Shown: positions 1 through 9,772, counted from the first letter of the stretch. The stretch: 64,000 nt of DNA from Buttiauxella agrestis ATCC 33320 (GCF_000735355.1 NZ_JMPI01000011.1:1-64000), one strand, 5' to 3'. Translations and numbers: made by a program. Notes: generated from the sequence alone by a model not told the origin.

Positions 1-38
1 TCCCCCTCTCCCTCAGGGAGAGGGCCGGGGTGAGGGTG
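1..38. repeat. Right part of the CCCTCACCC/GGGTGAGGG palindromic element
   Basis: This GC-rich stretch contains CTCTCCCTCAGGGAGAGG followed by GCCGGGGTGAGGG. It matches the right half of the intergenic elements at 24485, 29771, 59850 and 62996. The left half lies outside the window. It sits just past the ytfE stop codon, as its relatives also sit between genes. Confidence 0.7.
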
Positions 39-40
39 AA

Positions 41-703
41 CTATTCACCAGCTAAAGCTCGCGGAAACAGCACATTATTCTCAAGACTGATGTGATTCAT
101 CAGGTCGTCAATCAGCTCATTAATTCCGTTATACATCGCTTTCCATGTTGTGCAGGCTTCCGGCGGTGGGGTCACGTCATTGGTGGTGTGCTTAATCACT
201 TCCAGCAATTCGCCTGCGTCGTCATGCTCACTTTCCATCACGCTAATCGGGCCGTTGGCCTGAGTTCCCATTCCCTGTTTAATCATCGGGAACAGGATTT
301 GCTCTTCTTTCATCATGTGGCTGCTCAGTTCCTGATGCAGCATGGTGAGGTATTTCGCCAGCCCTTTCGGCACGTTCGGTTTATCGGCGTGAACGCGCTC
401 AACTTTGGTCGCCTGAAGAATCAACTCCGGTAACTGTTCGCGGTGGCGATCGTGATAACGCACGATAATATGGTCGATGATTTCGGCCAGCGGCGCGCTT
501 TGCCAGTCTTTTTCGACAGGTTCTTGAGCAAGCTTTGCAAGCTCGGTTTCGATGGCTTCCAGGTCCAACTCTTTGCGCGTTGCGGCACGCTCAAGCGTCT
601 GTCTCCCACCGCAGCAAAAATCGAGATCCAATTTACGGAACAACGCAGAAGCGCGTGGAATAGTTAAAGCCAGTTCACCTAATGCTTGATCGCGAAAAGC
701 CAT
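41..703 (-). CDS. ytfE: Iron-sulfur cluster repair di-iron protein YtfE (RIC)
   Basis: A 220-residue protein, the same length as E. coli YtfE and nearly identical through most of its sequence. Residues 1-55 form the RIC N-terminal domain with the conserved CCGG motif (Cys30-Cys31). The rest is a hemerythrin-like four-helix domain, with His and Glu ligands visible in segments such as [24 protein letters not shown] and [12 protein letters not shown] (here [12 protein letters not shown]). The family restores iron-sulfur clusters damaged by nitric oxide or peroxide in the cytoplasm. A perfect-armed NsrR-type palindrome lies 28 bp upstream of the start, so nitric-oxide-responsive derepression is the likely control. 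It is the last gene of three on this strand, but the 84-bp gap with its own operator points to its own promoter. Confidence 0.97.
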   Translation of the reverse strand: MAFRDQALGELALTIPRASALFRKLDLDFCCGGRQTLERAATRKELDLEAIETELAKLAQEPVEKDWQSAPLAEIIDHIIVRYHDRHREQLPELILQATKVERVHADKPNVPKGLAKYLTMLHQELSSHMMKEEQILFPMIKQGMGTQANGPISVMESEHDDAGELLEVIKHTTNDVTPPPEACTTWKAMYNGINELIDDLMNHISLENNVLFPRALAGE

Positions 704-730
704 GAGCAGTTACCTCGTTGTCGATAATAT

Positions 731-753
731 AAGATGCATATTAAATGCATCTT
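731..753. promoter_or_regulatory. NsrR-type operator upstream of ytfE
   Basis: The site has two perfect 9-bp inverted arms, AAGATGCAT and ATGCATCTT, separated by five bases. This matches the known NsrR operator pattern of enterobacteria, where ytfE is a classic NsrR target. It sits 28 bp upstream of the ytfE start codon, where bound NsrR would block the promoter. Confidence 0.88.
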
Positions 754-787
754 TAAGTCGGCGCTATGACTATTTCGAGGTAACGCG

Positions 788-1762
788 CTATTTATCCGTC
801 GTGATGACCACTTCCGCGAGCGTGTTTTTCTGCGGTTTTGTTAGCACCGCCATCACCACGCCAACCACCAGGCAAATAATCCCGAGTAACGTCAGCAGCG
901 GCGGCCAACTGTGGCGCAGCATAAAGGTGTAAGCCAGTCCCGCCAGCGTTTCAAAGACAATCAGCGGGCCGACGATCACCGTCGGTAATCGTTGGCTGGC
1001 AATGTTCCAGCACAATGCGCCAAGCCATGAACAAAACAGCGCAATCGCTAACATCAGCGTTAAAAACACTTCCGGACGTGGGCCAAAGGGCAGGGTGAAG
1101 TCGGTGTTGGTGCGAGACATCCACAGGCAAACGGCAATATAACCGAGCAGTGAAAATGGCAGAATCGCCAGGCCTTGCGCTGTCGCCCACATTAAGGGGT
1201 TTTTGTCCGGATTTTCGCGCAGCCAGCATGCGTTACGCAGCGCATACCACGCCCAGCAGGCCACCGAGATAAACGCCAGGCCAATCCCGCTCACGTAGCG
1301 CCACCAGCTGAAATCGAGTTGCCCGCTGCGTAATTCGGCGGTATTCACCATCGCCAGCCCCAACGCGATAATCACCAGCGCAGGCGCCAGCCGATGCCAC
1401 GGCAATTTACCATCACGTTTGCTGTAAAGCAGATTGGCGAACACCGGGATCACCACCGGAAGCGTGCCGATAATCATGGTCGAAATCGGCGCACCGGTGC
1501 GCTGAATAGCGCTTGCGAGGCAGACGTAATAAATGAGATTGCCCACGGTCGAGAGTTTAAGTGCTGTAAACCAGTCTTCGCGCTTGAGCTGCCGTAAACG
1601 TTGGCGTCCAAACCAGGCCAAAGGCAGGGCAATAAAACCCAGAGCCAGATAGCGGCCGGTTGACTGCATGGCGGCGGGGTAATCAGGAACAATCAGCGGG
1701 CCGACAAAAATCAGTCCCCACATCAGCCCTGCCAGCAGGGCGTACAACACACCAGTTAACAT
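788..1762 (-). CDS. ytfF: EamA/DMT-family inner-membrane transporter YtfF
   Basis: A 324-residue, strongly hydrophobic protein with about ten membrane segments arranged as two EamA repeats. The first (about residues 1-140) begins with GVLYALLAGLMWGLIFVGPL and the second covers about residues 160-310. It resembles E. coli YtfF, a member of the drug/metabolite transporter superfamily whose substrate is not established. An AraC-family regulator lies 86 bp upstream on the same strand; that pairing is often seen with exporters of this family, so the regulator may control it. The start is the ATG at 1762, preceded by a purine-rich AAAGAAG. Confidence 0.88.
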   Translation of the reverse strand: MLTGVLYALLAGLMWGLIFVGPLIVPDYPAAMQSTGRYLALGFIALPLAWFGRQRLRQLKREDWFTALKLSTVGNLIYYVCLASAIQRTGAPISTMIIGTLPVVIPVFANLLYSKRDGKLPWHRLAPALVIIALGLAMVNTAELRSGQLDFSWWRYVSGIGLAFISVACWAWYALRNACWLRENPDKNPLMWATAQGLAILPFSLLGYIAVCLWMSRTNTDFTLPFGPRPEVFLTLMLAIALFCSWLGALCWNIASQRLPTVIVGPLIVFETLAGLAYTFMLRHSWPPLLTLLGIICLVVGVVMAVLTKPQKNTLAEVVITTDK

Positions 1763-1848
1763 CTTCTTTATCCATTTATTGCTTTGGAATGAGTTTAGGT
1801 GGCGTGCGCAGGAAAATATTGTACCAGCTTGCGGTTTAGCGGCTTTAA

Positions 1849-2673
1849 CTAGCGGGCGACCTGTTTCTGGTAACGCACAGGCGTGATTCCATAGCGCTGC
1901 GAGAAGGCATGAGTCAAATGCGCCTGGTCGGTTAAACCGCAGGCTGCCGCCACGTGTACGGCGGGCATGCCGCTCGTCAGAAGCCGTTTAGCGTGCCACA
2001 GGCGAATCGCCATCAGCATCTGATGCGGAGTGACGTGATAGTGCGCTTTAAACATGCGCTGGAAATGATACGGACTCAGTGACACCACGGCCGCCAGTTC
2101 ATCAAGCATTACCGGGTGCATATAATTATCGTGTAGATAATCGCGAATATGCTCGAAACGGTGCGCCGGGTCTTGCGCTCCCCCAGACTGATGTTGCGCG
2201 TAGGGTCGGAAAGTTTCGATGAGATTGAGTAATAAACCTTGCTGCGCTAGCAAATCATTCTCGCTCCACAACTGTTTGATCAGTTGGGAAATATCACCTG
2301 CCCGTTGCGGATCGTGCTTCACGACCTCGCTAAACGACCAGTTTCGCGAGCCGGTCACTCTCTCAACAAGATCCGGTTCGAGGTAAATCATGCGGTACTG
2401 CCAGCCGTCTTCGGTTGCTGCTTCGCCGGTATGAAGCTCGTCCGGGTTCATCAACACTAACGAATCCCGCGCAGCAACATGCTGAACACCCCGATACCGA
2501 AAACGTTCAGCGCCTCGCGTCACCGTTCCAATGCCAAAGGCTTCGTGAGTGTGCGGTTCAAAGGCGTAGCGTGAAATATGGGCGTGATAAAGCTCAACGC
2601 CGGGCAGTTGCGGTAAATGCCGGAATTGGGCGTTGTCTTTTTTATCGCTGAACTGTACAGGTACGCCTTGCAC
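1849..2673 (-). CDS. AraC-family transcriptional regulator
   Basis: A 274-residue regulator with an N-terminal cupin-type sensing domain (about 20-170, with EPHTHEAFGIGTVTRG and an H-x-G pattern near LHTGEA) and two C-terminal helix-turn-helix units (about 175-270, with MHPVMLDELAAVVSLSPYHF and HVAAACGLTDQAHLTHAFSQ). The GTG start at 2673 is chosen because GGAG lies six bases upstream. The gene is absent between ytfF and qorB in E. coli K-12, so it is an accessory insertion. It precedes ytfF on the same strand and may regulate that exporter; this is inference from position only. Confidence 0.9.
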   Translation of the reverse strand: MQGVPVQFSDKKDNAQFRHLPQLPGVELYHAHISRYAFEPHTHEAFGIGTVTRGAERFRYRGVQHVAARDSLVLMNPDELHTGEAATEDGWQYRMIYLEPDLVERVTGSRNWSFSEVVKHDPQRAGDISQLIKQLWSENDLLAQQGLLLNLIETFRPYAQHQSGGAQDPAHRFEHIRDYLHDNYMHPVMLDELAAVVSLSPYHFQRMFKAHYHVTPHQMLMAIRLWHAKRLLTSGMPAVHVAAACGLTDQAHLTHAFSQRYGITPVRYQKQVAR

Positions 2674-2736
2674 ACTAATCTCCGTATGGACACCCCATCA
2701 GTATAGGGATGTCCTGGTTTAACGGAAAGTTAACAA

Positions 2737-3585
2737 TTACAGCGCGGCGCGAATGCTTTCGGCAAGCGGGGTGGTCGGGCGGCCAATCAGGGCGCTTAGA
2801 TGGTGGCTATCATCAAACAGGCCACCTTTGGACGCGCCAACGTCAGAGTTTGCCAACATTGCTGCTAGCCCTTCTGGCAAGCCAGCACCGAGCAATGCTG
2901 CTTTAAAATCATCTTCCGGCAAGTTCTGATACACCACGGTTTTGCCGCTCTGTTTGGTCAGCTCCGCAGTCAGCTCAGACAGCGTCCAGCCGTGGTCACC
3001 CGCGAGTTCGTAAACTTTGCCCGCCTGGTTATCCAGTGTCATGACTTTAGCGGCTGCTGCTGCGTAATCAGCACGAGCAGCCGCAGCGATTTTGCCTTCG
3101 CCAGTGCTACCAATAAATACGCCGTGTTGCAGAGCAGGCGGCACGCTGGCGAGGTAGTTTTCGGTATACCAGCCGTTGCGCAGCAGTACGAATGGAATGC
3201 CGGATTGTTTTAGCATTGCTTCGGTGGCGATATGTTCATCGGCAAGGCCCAGTGGCGAGGAATCAGCATGCAACAGGCTGGTGTAGGCAATCAGTTTCAC
3301 GCCTGCTTCTTTGGCTGCATCAATCACATTGCGATGCTGAATGGCACGTTGTCCTACTTCACTTGAAGAAATCAGCAGCAGTTTTTCAACCCCCGTCAGT
3401 GCCTGCACGAGTGCCGCTTTATCTTCATAGCTGGCGGCACGTACCTGAACACCACGATCAGCAAATGATTTAATTTTTGCCGGGTTACGCACGATGGCAA
3501 CCAATTGGTTAGCCGCAACGGTATTCAGTAATTCTTCAACAACGAGTTGGCCCAGTTGGCCGGAAGCTCCGGTAATCGCGATCAT
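2737..3585 (-). CDS. qorB: NAD(P)H:quinone oxidoreductase QorB
   Basis: A 282-residue NmrA-like short-chain dehydrogenase relative. The N-terminal MIAITGASGQLGQLVVEEL is a GxxGxxG dinucleotide-binding motif, and the protein aligns with E. coli QorB (YtfG), which reduces quinones with NADPH in the cytoplasm. The start is placed at 3585, where an upstream GGAGATTTACC gives a good ribosome-binding site; a longer frame to 3624 has no such site. It is divergent from the HxlR-type gene ytfH, and a short palindrome lies between the two, so ytfH probably represses it. Confidence 0.93.
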   Translation of the reverse strand: MIAITGASGQLGQLVVEELLNTVAANQLVAIVRNPAKIKSFADRGVQVRAASYEDKAALVQALTGVEKLLLISSSEVGQRAIQHRNVIDAAKEAGVKLIAYTSLLHADSSPLGLADEHIATEAMLKQSGIPFVLLRNGWYTENYLASVPPALQHGVFIGSTGEGKIAAAARADYAAAAAKVMTLDNQAGKVYELAGDHGWTLSELTAELTKQSGKTVVYQNLPEDDFKAALLGAGLPEGLAAMLANSDVGASKGGLFDDSHHLSALIGRPTTPLAESIRAAL

Positions 3586-3640
3586 GGTAAATCTCCTGTG
3601 GGTGTTCTGGTTAAGTTGTGCCACACTATCACCAGCACTA

Positions 3641-3653
3641 ACTTAAAGTAAGT
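3641..3653. promoter_or_regulatory. Candidate YtfH (HxlR) operator
   Basis: The sequence ACTTAAAGTAAGT has 5-bp inverted arms ACTTA and TAAGT around three bases. A further GTAAGTA follows at about 3664. It lies in the 91-bp divergent gap between qorB and ytfH, the expected position for an autoregulatory HxlR-family site. No binding evidence is visible in the sequence itself. Confidence 0.45.
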
Positions 3654-3676
3654 ACGCACAAAAAGGTAAGTATGAA

Positions 3677-4066
3677 ATGAGTGAGATTGAAACCCGTCCG
3701 CTGTCGTTAACCGAGCAAATGCGTGATGGCAATTTATTTGCTGAGCAGTGCCCGTCGCGTGATGTGTTAAAACACGTCACCAGCCGTTGGGGCGTACTGA
3801 TTCTGGTGGCCTTACAGGAAGGAACGCATCGCTTTAGCGATCTGCGCCGCAAAATGGGCGGGGTGAGTGAAAAAATGCTCGCGCAAACACTGCAATGGCT
3901 GGAGGCCGACGGTTTTGTTAATCGAAAATCCTACCCGGTTGTGCCACCGCATGTGGAATACAGTTTGACGCCGTTGGGCTGTGAAGTTGCTGAGAAAGTC
4001 GCGGACCTGGCTGACTGGATTGAATTGAATTTGCCGCGAGTGTTAGTGTCTCGCGAAGAAATCTAA
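3677..4066 (+). CDS. ytfH: HxlR-family transcriptional regulator YtfH (QorR)
   Basis: A 129-residue winged helix-turn-helix protein of the HxlR family. Features are a conserved early cysteine (AEQCPSRDVLKHVTSRWG), the recognition region RFSDLRRKMGGVSEKMLAQTLQWLE and the wing YPVVPPHVEYSLTPLG. Relatives of this kind sense electrophiles or quinones through the N-terminal cysteine. Its divergent arrangement with qorB matches E. coli, where the pair is linked to quinone stress. It probably represses qorB and itself from the shared gap. Confidence 0.92.
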   Translation: MSEIETRPLSLTEQMRDGNLFAEQCPSRDVLKHVTSRWGVLILVALQEGTHRFSDLRRKMGGVSEKMLAQTLQWLEADGFVNRKSYPVVPPHVEYSLTPLGCEVAEKVADLADWIELNLPRVLVSREEI

Positions 4067-4075
4067 CATTCGCCG

Positions 4076-4150
4076 GTGGATGACGCTTGCGCTTATCCAC
4101 CCTACAAAATCATGCACTTGTAGGTCGGATAAGCGCAGCGTCATCCGACA
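4076..4150. repeat. REP-like element, two inverted units
   Basis: Two units face each other: GTGGATGACGCTTGCGCTTA continuing into TCCACCCTACAA, and TGTAGGTCGGATAAGCGCAG continuing into CGTCATCCGACA. Each can fold on itself, and the two are inverted copies. The same units recur at 9685 and 15796. The element sits between the convergent ytfH and cpdB genes, the usual place for REP/BIME sequences. Confidence 0.85.
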
Positions 4151-4161
4151 CGTGGTTAAAC

Positions 4162-6093
4162 CTACTTACCTAAATCCAACTGATAAATCGCAAAGCCGAT
4201 TTCATCCGTTCCCACATTCTTCATCGGATACTGGCCTTTCTCTTTGATGAAGGCCGCCGCTTTGTCGCCTGGTGAGGTTTCAAAGCGAATATCTAATTTC
4301 TGATTGCTGTGAATCGGTGCCAGACGCCAGTTGTTATCTGCAGCCGGGTGAATTTCTTTGCTTGCCGTAATCCAGTTTGCCAGCACCGAGCGGTTTTCAT
4401 CAGGCGATGCGAAAGCAATATGGCTATCGCCAGTTCCTGCAAACTTGCCGCCGTAAGCGCGATAGTTATTGGTCGCCACCAGGAATGTCGCGTTCGGGTC
4501 AATTGGCTTGCCCTTGAACGTCAGTCCTTTAATGCGCTCGGCTTTCGGGTTCACCATCTGGCATTCGCCGTCGTAACGCGCCGGTTGCGACACGTCAATC
4601 TGGTAATCCACGCCGTCGAGAACATCAAAGTTATAGGTGCGGAAACCGTCCCAATTAATCAGTGACTGCGGTTTCGTGCTGTTCACATCAATCTGATTAA
4701 ACTGTCCGGCAGAACATTCCAGCCACTCTTTGACTTCTTTCCCGGACGCTTTCACCACAACAAGCGTGTTCGGGTAGAGATACAAATCGGCGGCGTTACG
4801 GAAGGTGAGCTGGCCTTTTTCCACTTCGACAAAACTGGCCGGATCGTTTTTACGCCCGCCGACTTTAAACGGCGCAGCAGCCGACAACACCGGCAGATTC
4901 GCCAGATCCGGGTCACCCTGAATGTATTTTTCAACGTAGGCAGTTTGCGCGTTATTCACCACCTGCACGGTAGGATCGTCCTGCACCAGCGCCAGATAGC
5001 TGTACATATTGTCGGAAGATTTGCCGATAGGTTTGCTCACGAACTCGCGCGTCGCGTCATGGTCATGCTTGAGCACATCAACCAGTTTGGCATCTTCTGC
5101 CGCCAGCGATTTCTTCGCCACGCTGTCATAAATCGGGCGTGCTTCCGCTTTACTGCTGACCACTTTCCATGCGCCGCTATCGTTGTTCAACACTAAATCA
5201 ACCACACCCAGATGGTCACCCCACATGCCCGGCATCACCGCTGGAATGCCGTTCAGCGTGCCTTTTTCGAGATCAACACCTTTAATATTGGCGAAGTCTT
5301 TGCCTGGGAAGACTGCGTGAGCGTGGCCGAACAGGATGGTATCCACGCCCGGAACTTTGCTGAGGTAATACACCGAGTTTTCAGCCATCGCATGATACGG
5401 GTCGCTGGACAGGCCAGAGTGGGCGATAACCACCACTAAATCAGCACCTTGCTTACGCATCTCAGGCACGTACTGGCGAGCGGTTTCGGTGATATCTTTC
5501 ACCGTCACTTTGCCTTCCAGATTCGTTTTATCCCACGTCATAATTTGTGGCGGTACAAAACCGATATAACCGATACGCAGCGTCTGCTCTTTGCCGTCTT
5601 TATCCTTAACGGTGGTTTCTTTAATCACATACGGCGTGAACAGCGGTTTATTGGTTTTGGCATCGATAATATTGGCATTCACATACGGGAATTTTGCCCC
5701 AGAAAGCGCCATATGCAGGTAATCGAGTCCGTAGTTAAACTCGTGATTCCCCAGGTTACCCACGGCGTAATCCAGCGTATTCAGTGCCTTATAAACCGGA
5801 TGAATATCGCCTTTCTTCAGCCCTTTTGCCGCCATGTAATCACCCAGCGGGCTGCCCTGAATCAGGTCACCGTTATCAACCAGAACGCTGTTGACTGTCT
5901 CACCACGGGCGGCATTGATTAAACTCGCCGTACGCACCAACCCGAATTTCTCCGTCGGTGTGTCTTTGTAGTAATCGAAATCCATCATGTTGCTGTGAAG
6001 ATCGCTGGTTTCCAGGATACGCAGGTCAACGGTCGCCGCGTTAACGCTGGTTGCAATCAGCGTGGCAAGGATCGTTGCGCTAAACTTGATCAT
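4162..6093 (-). CDS. cpdB: Periplasmic 2',3'-cyclic-nucleotide 2'-phosphodiesterase/3'-nucleotidase
   Basis: A 643-residue exported enzyme that cleaves 2',3'-cyclic nucleotides and 3'-nucleotides in the periplasm. Residues 1-19 ([19 protein letters not shown]) form a signal peptide ending before ATVDLRI. The metallophosphatase domain shows the metal-ligand motifs [27 protein letters not shown] and [11 protein letters not shown]. The C-terminal half is a 5'-nucleotidase substrate domain. The start at 6093 matches the E. coli N-terminus and keeps the signal peptide at the very end; the frame extends ten codons further upstream without reason. It is divergent from cysQ, as in E. coli. Confidence 0.97.
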   Translation of the reverse strand: MIKFSATILATLIATSVNAATVDLRILETSDLHSNMMDFDYYKDTPTEKFGLVRTASLINAARGETVNSVLVDNGDLIQGSPLGDYMAAKGLKKGDIHPVYKALNTLDYAVGNLGNHEFNYGLDYLHMALSGAKFPYVNANIIDAKTNKPLFTPYVIKETTVKDKDGKEQTLRIGYIGFVPPQIMTWDKTNLEGKVTVKDITETARQYVPEMRKQGADLVVVIAHSGLSSDPYHAMAENSVYYLSKVPGVDTILFGHAHAVFPGKDFANIKGVDLEKGTLNGIPAVMPGMWGDHLGVVDLVLNNDSGAWKVVSSKAEARPIYDSVAKKSLAAEDAKLVDVLKHDHDATREFVSKPIGKSSDNMYSYLALVQDDPTVQVVNNAQTAYVEKYIQGDPDLANLPVLSAAAPFKVGGRKNDPASFVEVEKGQLTFRNAADLYLYPNTLVVVKASGKEVKEWLECSAGQFNQIDVNSTKPQSLINWDGFRTYNFDVLDGVDYQIDVSQPARYDGECQMVNPKAERIKGLTFKGKPIDPNATFLVATNNYRAYGGKFAGTGDSHIAFASPDENRSVLANWITASKEIHPAADNNWRLAPIHSNQKLDIRFETSPGDKAAAFIKEKGQYPMKNVGTDEIGFAIYQLDLGK

Positions 6094-6281
6094 GATTAAG
6101 GTCCTTTTTTCGAGGTAGTCCACACAAGGCTATGTATATAAACGTTGTTGCTTACATTTTTGTGAAGTGTGCCAGAAATAAGAATCATTAAACCGGAATC
6201 GCTTCACATATAGCGCAACCTGATGCGATGAGATATAAGTAAAACAATAGGTTATTTGCATGACACAACATGAGGTGGAGA

Positions 6282-7022
6282 ATGTTAGATAAAATTTGCC
6301 AACTGGCTCGGGAGGCTGGAGCTGCCATCATGCAGGTGTATGAAGGGCAAAAGCCGCTGGAGGCGACCCAAAAATCCGATGATTCACCTGTGACGGCAGC
6401 GGACATCGCAGCTCACACCATTATCCTGAAAGGACTGCAAACATTGACGCCGGAAATACCGGTGCTTTCAGAAGAAGATCCTCAGAGTTGGGAAACTCGC
6501 CAAAGTTGGGATCGCTACTGGCTGGTGGACCCGCTCGACGGCACCAAAGAGTTCCTGAAACGTAACGGCGAATTTACCGTCAATATCGCGCTTATCGAAA
6601 AGGGCAAAGCGGTGTTGGGCGTAGTGTATGCGCCTGTGCTGAACGTGATGTACAGCGCGGCAGAAGGTAAAGCCTGGAAAGAAGAAAACGGCACGCGCAA
6701 TCAGATTCAGGTGCGCGATGCTCGCCCGCCGTTGGTGGTCATCAGCCGTTCTCATAGTGATGACGAACTGAAAGAATATCTTCATCAATTGGGTGAACAC
6801 CAGACAACATCTATCGGTTCGTCACTTAAATTTTGCCTGGTGGCAGAAGGGCAAGCGCAGCTTTACCCACGCTTTGGGCCAACCAATATCTGGGATACCG
6901 CAGCAGGCCATGCGGTTGCTGCCGCTGCTGGCGCACATGTTCATGACTGGCAGGGTAAGCCACTCGACTACACCCCGCGTGAGTCATTCTTAAACCCAGG
7001 CTTCCGGGTTTCTATTTACTAA
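6282..7022 (+). CDS. cysQ: 3'(2'),5'-bisphosphate nucleotidase CysQ
   Basis: A 246-residue member of the FIG superfamily of metal-dependent phosphatases. It removes the 3'-phosphate from adenosine 3',5'-bisphosphate, a by-product of sulfate assimilation, and so prevents its build-up. The motif DPLDGT (Asp83 and Asp86) and the upstream EE pair (64-65) form the metal site, and WDTAAGHAV near the C-terminus is the second signature. The ATG at 6282, just after AGGTGGAG, gives the E. coli-like N-terminus. Its last 11 bases overlap the end of the convergent ytfJ gene. Confidence 0.97.
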   Translation: MLDKICQLAREAGAAIMQVYEGQKPLEATQKSDDSPVTAADIAAHTIILKGLQTLTPEIPVLSEEDPQSWETRQSWDRYWLVDPLDGTKEFLKRNGEFTVNIALIEKGKAVLGVVYAPVLNVMYSAAEGKAWKEENGTRNQIQVRDARPPLVVISRSHSDDELKEYLHQLGEHQTTSIGSSLKFCLVAEGQAQLYPRFGPTNIWDTAAGHAVAAAAGAHVHDWQGKPLDYTPRESFLNPGFRVSIY

Positions 7023-7569
7023 GCAATCCACGCAGCAGGCTAATCACCTGCTGCACTTCTTCCTGGGTGAGCGAGCCATCTTTGGCAAACTGCACGCGAC
7101 CTTCCTTATCCAACACCACAATCGCTGAACTGCCGGTTTCGAGTTGCCAGGATTTCTGCGCAACGCCATTACTATCGACAATAAACTGCGACCATGGGTA
7201 CTGCGTTTTATTGCTCTCAAGACTGCTACGCACGAACATTCCGGTGCCCACAATCGCATCATCGGTATTGACGATAGTGGTGGTTTGATAGCGATCATGA
7301 GGGAATTTCGCGGCTTTAATCGCTTCGATTAAACCCGCATTCTTCTCTTTGGCACTGGTGCGACCGGCAATATGCTGCACCACTCGCACTTTTCCCACGA
7401 GCTGCGCACTATTCCAGTTTTTATAGCTAAACTTATCATTGTCGAGCATCAACTCGCCTTTATCCGTAATGCCAATAGGCGAGACTCGCTGATTTTTCTC
7501 AAAGTTATGTGCCGATGCCGCAAGAGGCAGTAGCAGCAGGGCAAGCGCAAGGGTTTTGCGTAGAGACAT
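7012..7569 (-). CDS. ytfJ: YtfJ family periplasmic protein
   Basis: A 185-residue protein with a clear signal peptide (residues 1-20, cleaved after LAASA). The rest matches the YtfJ family, which has a thioredoxin-like fold but lacks the paired CxxC active-site cysteines. Its function is unknown. It converges on cysQ with an 11-bp overlap of the two coding ends, so the transcripts are complementary at their 3' ends. Confidence 0.9.
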   Translation of the reverse strand: MSLRKTLALALLLLPLAASAHNFEKNQRVSPIGITDKGELMLDNDKFSYKNWNSAQLVGKVRVVQHIAGRTSAKEKNAGLIEAIKAAKFPHDRYQTTTIVNTDDAIVGTGMFVRSSLESNKTQYPWSQFIVDSNGVAQKSWQLETGSSAIVVLDKEGRVQFAKDGSLTQEEVQQVISLLRGLLSK

Positions 7570-7909
7570 GAGGACTCCTTATCTTATTATTTGTGAAAAG
7601 TTTGCAGGTGCTCCGACCACTTCGTCGTGACGTTTTAAGCATATGTGCTGAATAGGTTTCTGTCCCGCAACAACGATGCCAGTTTGCGGGTGACCGCACA
7701 TATCCCTGTTTTTTGAAGGCTTAAACTAAGTTTTGTTTACAATTGAAAAGAATATTCTGAGAAATTGTAATCATACGGTAAATAAGATTGTGCAAACTAG
7801 GTGTCGGTTTGTATATGGACTATAGTTTCCAGGCACCAAATTTTTCGCTTCGTTTTGTCGGACCAAATGTGGAACCGCAGGAGCGTTAACACTGCAGGAG
7901 AGAAGAAGA
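7570..7909. other. Divergent intergenic region ytfJ/ytfK
   Basis: This 340-bp gap carries the outward promoters of ytfJ and ytfK and no credible gene. The part next to ytfK is AT-rich (about 7730-7830), and an AGGAGAG ribosome-binding site precedes ytfK. I see no convincing operator palindrome and no structured RNA. Confidence 0.5.
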
Positions 7910-8116
7910 ATGAAAATTTTCCAACGGTACAACCCGCTTCAGGTGGCGAAGTACGTGAAAATCCTGTTCCGTGGACGGTTGTACATCAAGGACGTTGGCG
8001 CTTTTGAATTTGATAAGGGCAAGATTCTTATCCCAAAAGTGAAAGATAAGCAGCATCTATCTGTTATGTCTGAAGTAAACCGCCAGGTTATACGCATGCA
8101 GGCGGAAATGGCATAA
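7910..8116 (+). CDS. ytfK: YtfK (DUF1107), stringent-response modulator
   Basis: A 68-residue basic protein nearly identical to E. coli YtfK. In E. coli it binds SpoT and shifts it toward (p)ppGpp synthesis during phosphate and fatty-acid starvation. The start is the ATG following GCAGGAGAGAAGAAG. The gene stands alone, with a divergent neighbour before it and the convergent paeA after it, separated by a hairpin terminator. Confidence 0.93.
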   Translation: MKIFQRYNPLQVAKYVKILFRGRLYIKDVGAFEFDKGKILIPKVKDKQHLSVMSEVNRQVIRMQAEMA

Positions 8117-8130
8117 AGCCATAAGTCATA

Positions 8131-8160
8131 CCAAAAACGGCACCCGAGGGTGCCGTTAGT
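8131..8160. terminator. Intrinsic terminator between ytfK and paeA
   Basis: The perfect stem ACGGCACC/GGTGCCGT (8137-8156) is flanked on its left by AAAAA. Read on the minus strand this is a hairpin followed by five T residues, a good terminator for paeA. On the plus strand TAGTGTTTCT follows, so it can also end ytfK less strongly. Confidence 0.85.
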
Positions 8161-8178
8161 GTTTCTAAGTATTGATAA

Positions 8179-9516
8179 TTACGCCGCGTTCTGCTCTTCG
8201 CCATCTGGCAGTTTTGGCGTCAACGGCGTCGGCTTATTGTCGATACGCGTTACCAGCAGCTGGTCAATTCGATAGTTATCAATATCCACTACTTCGAATT
8301 TATACCCGGAGAACTTCACCGAATCGGTGCGTTTCGGGATTTTTCGCAGCATAAACATCATAAAGCCGCCGATGGTTTCGTAGTTCCCGGATTGCGGGAA
8401 CTCGTCGATATCCAGCACGCGCATGACGTCGTCAATCGGCGTACCGCCCTCAACCAGCCACGAGTTTTCATCGCGAGCCACGATTTGCTCTTCCATGCCC
8501 TGGCCGACCAGGTCACCCATCAGCGTGGTCATCACATCATTAAGCGTGATGATTCCCACCACCAATGCGTATTCGTTCATGATAACCGCGAAGTCTTCAC
8601 CGGCGGTTTTGAAGCTTTCCAGCGCTTCGGAAAGCGTCAGGGTATCCGGTACAATCAGCGTATTACGCAGATGCACACCGCTGTTGAGCGCCATGCTCTG
8701 GTTGCCCAGCACGCGGTTAAGCAGCTCTTTGGAATCCACATAACCAACGATATGGTCGATATCGCCATTACACACCAGGAACTTCGAGTGTGGATGTTCG
8801 GCGATTTTGTTCTTCAGGCTTTGCTCGTCTTCATGCAAATCAAACCAGATGACGTTTTCGCGCGACGTCATCGACGACGGCACGGTACGCGATTCCAGTT
8901 CAAACACGTTTTCAATCAGCTCATGTTCTTGCTTACGCAACACGCCAGCCAACGCGCCAGCTTCAAACACGGCGTAAACATCATCAGAAGTGATGTCGTC
9001 ATTACGCACCATCGGCAGTTTGAAAATGCGGAAAATGACGTTCGCCAGGCCGTTAAAGAACCACACCAGCGGGCGGAAGATAAACAGACAGAAGCGCATC
9101 GGGTTGATGATTCGCAAAGCAACTGATTCAGGCGAAATCATACCGATGCGTTTCGGAGTGAGGTCTGCAAACAGAATGAACAGGCTAGTGACGAGCGTAA
9201 AGGAGATGATAAAGCTCAGTTGGTCAGCCATTTCTGGGGAGAAGAAACGCTCCAGAAGCACTTTAAAGGCCGGAGAAAACGCTGCATCGCCGACGATACC
9301 ACCGAGAATCGCGACCGCGTTCAGGCCAATCTGCACCACGGTAAAGAACATGCCAGGGCTTTCCTGCATTTTCAGCACACGCTGTGCGTTCAGGTTGCCC
9401 TCATCAGCCAGCAGCTTGAGTTTTATCTTGCGGGAAGCAGCCAGCGAGATCTCGGAAATTGAGAAAAACGCACTGACGGAAATAAGAAGAAGTATTAATA
9501 AAATACTGTTTAACAT
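8179..9516 (-). CDS. paeA: Polyamine export protein PaeA (YtfL)
   Basis: A 445-residue inner-membrane protein of the CNNM/CorC family. The N-terminal DUF21 region (about 1-190) carries four membrane segments. A pair of CBS domains (about 205-335) and a C-terminal CorC/HlyC domain (about 350-430) follow. In Salmonella and E. coli this protein exports cadaverine and putrescine and protects cells in stationary phase. The length fits the family. In K-12 the next gene is msrA; here a four-gene metal-ATPase/SPFH operon is inserted instead. Confidence 0.93.
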   Translation of the reverse strand: MLNSILLILLLISVSAFFSISEISLAASRKIKLKLLADEGNLNAQRVLKMQESPGMFFTVVQIGLNAVAILGGIVGDAAFSPAFKVLLERFFSPEMADQLSFIISFTLVTSLFILFADLTPKRIGMISPESVALRIINPMRFCLFIFRPLVWFFNGLANVIFRIFKLPMVRNDDITSDDVYAVFEAGALAGVLRKQEHELIENVFELESRTVPSSMTSRENVIWFDLHEDEQSLKNKIAEHPHSKFLVCNGDIDHIVGYVDSKELLNRVLGNQSMALNSGVHLRNTLIVPDTLTLSEALESFKTAGEDFAVIMNEYALVVGIITLNDVMTTLMGDLVGQGMEEQIVARDENSWLVEGGTPIDDVMRVLDIDEFPQSGNYETIGGFMMFMLRKIPKRTDSVKFSGYKFEVVDIDNYRIDQLLVTRIDNKPTPLTPKLPDGEEQNAA

Positions 9517-9684
9517 AGTTTATCCGGCTTAGAGCCAGAGCCTCGGAAGGAAAGTTGAAAATCTAAGGGTTAATACGTTTTGACTGCCAGTCCGTGGAGG
9601 TTGGGCCAGCAATTTCAACGGGTAGTATAGCGTAAGGGTGTATAGGGCTGCCAGAGGGCATAATTTGGCCGCAGACGGCCTTTC

Positions 9685-9760
9685 GTAGGGCGGGTAAGCG
9701 CAGCGCCCCCGCCAGCATGGGTGAAAACGGCGGATGACGCTTCGCTTATCCGCCCTACAA
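9685..9760. repeat. REP-like element, two inverted units
   Basis: The first unit begins GTAGGGCGGGTAAGCGCAGC and the second reads GGCGGATGACGCTTCGCTTA followed by TCCGCCCTACAA, in opposite orientation. They belong to the same family as the element at 4076. The pair lies in the 256-bp gap between the inserted ATPase gene and paeA, close to the left edge of the insertion. Confidence 0.83.
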
Positions 9761-9772
9761 CTGCTATTTCCA

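Noticed and set aside
8392-9126. Long open frame of 244 codons on the plus strand
   Set aside because: It lies wholly antisense to paeA, whose product is a clear CNNM/CBS/CorC protein. The antisense translation is His/Arg-rich and matches no family.
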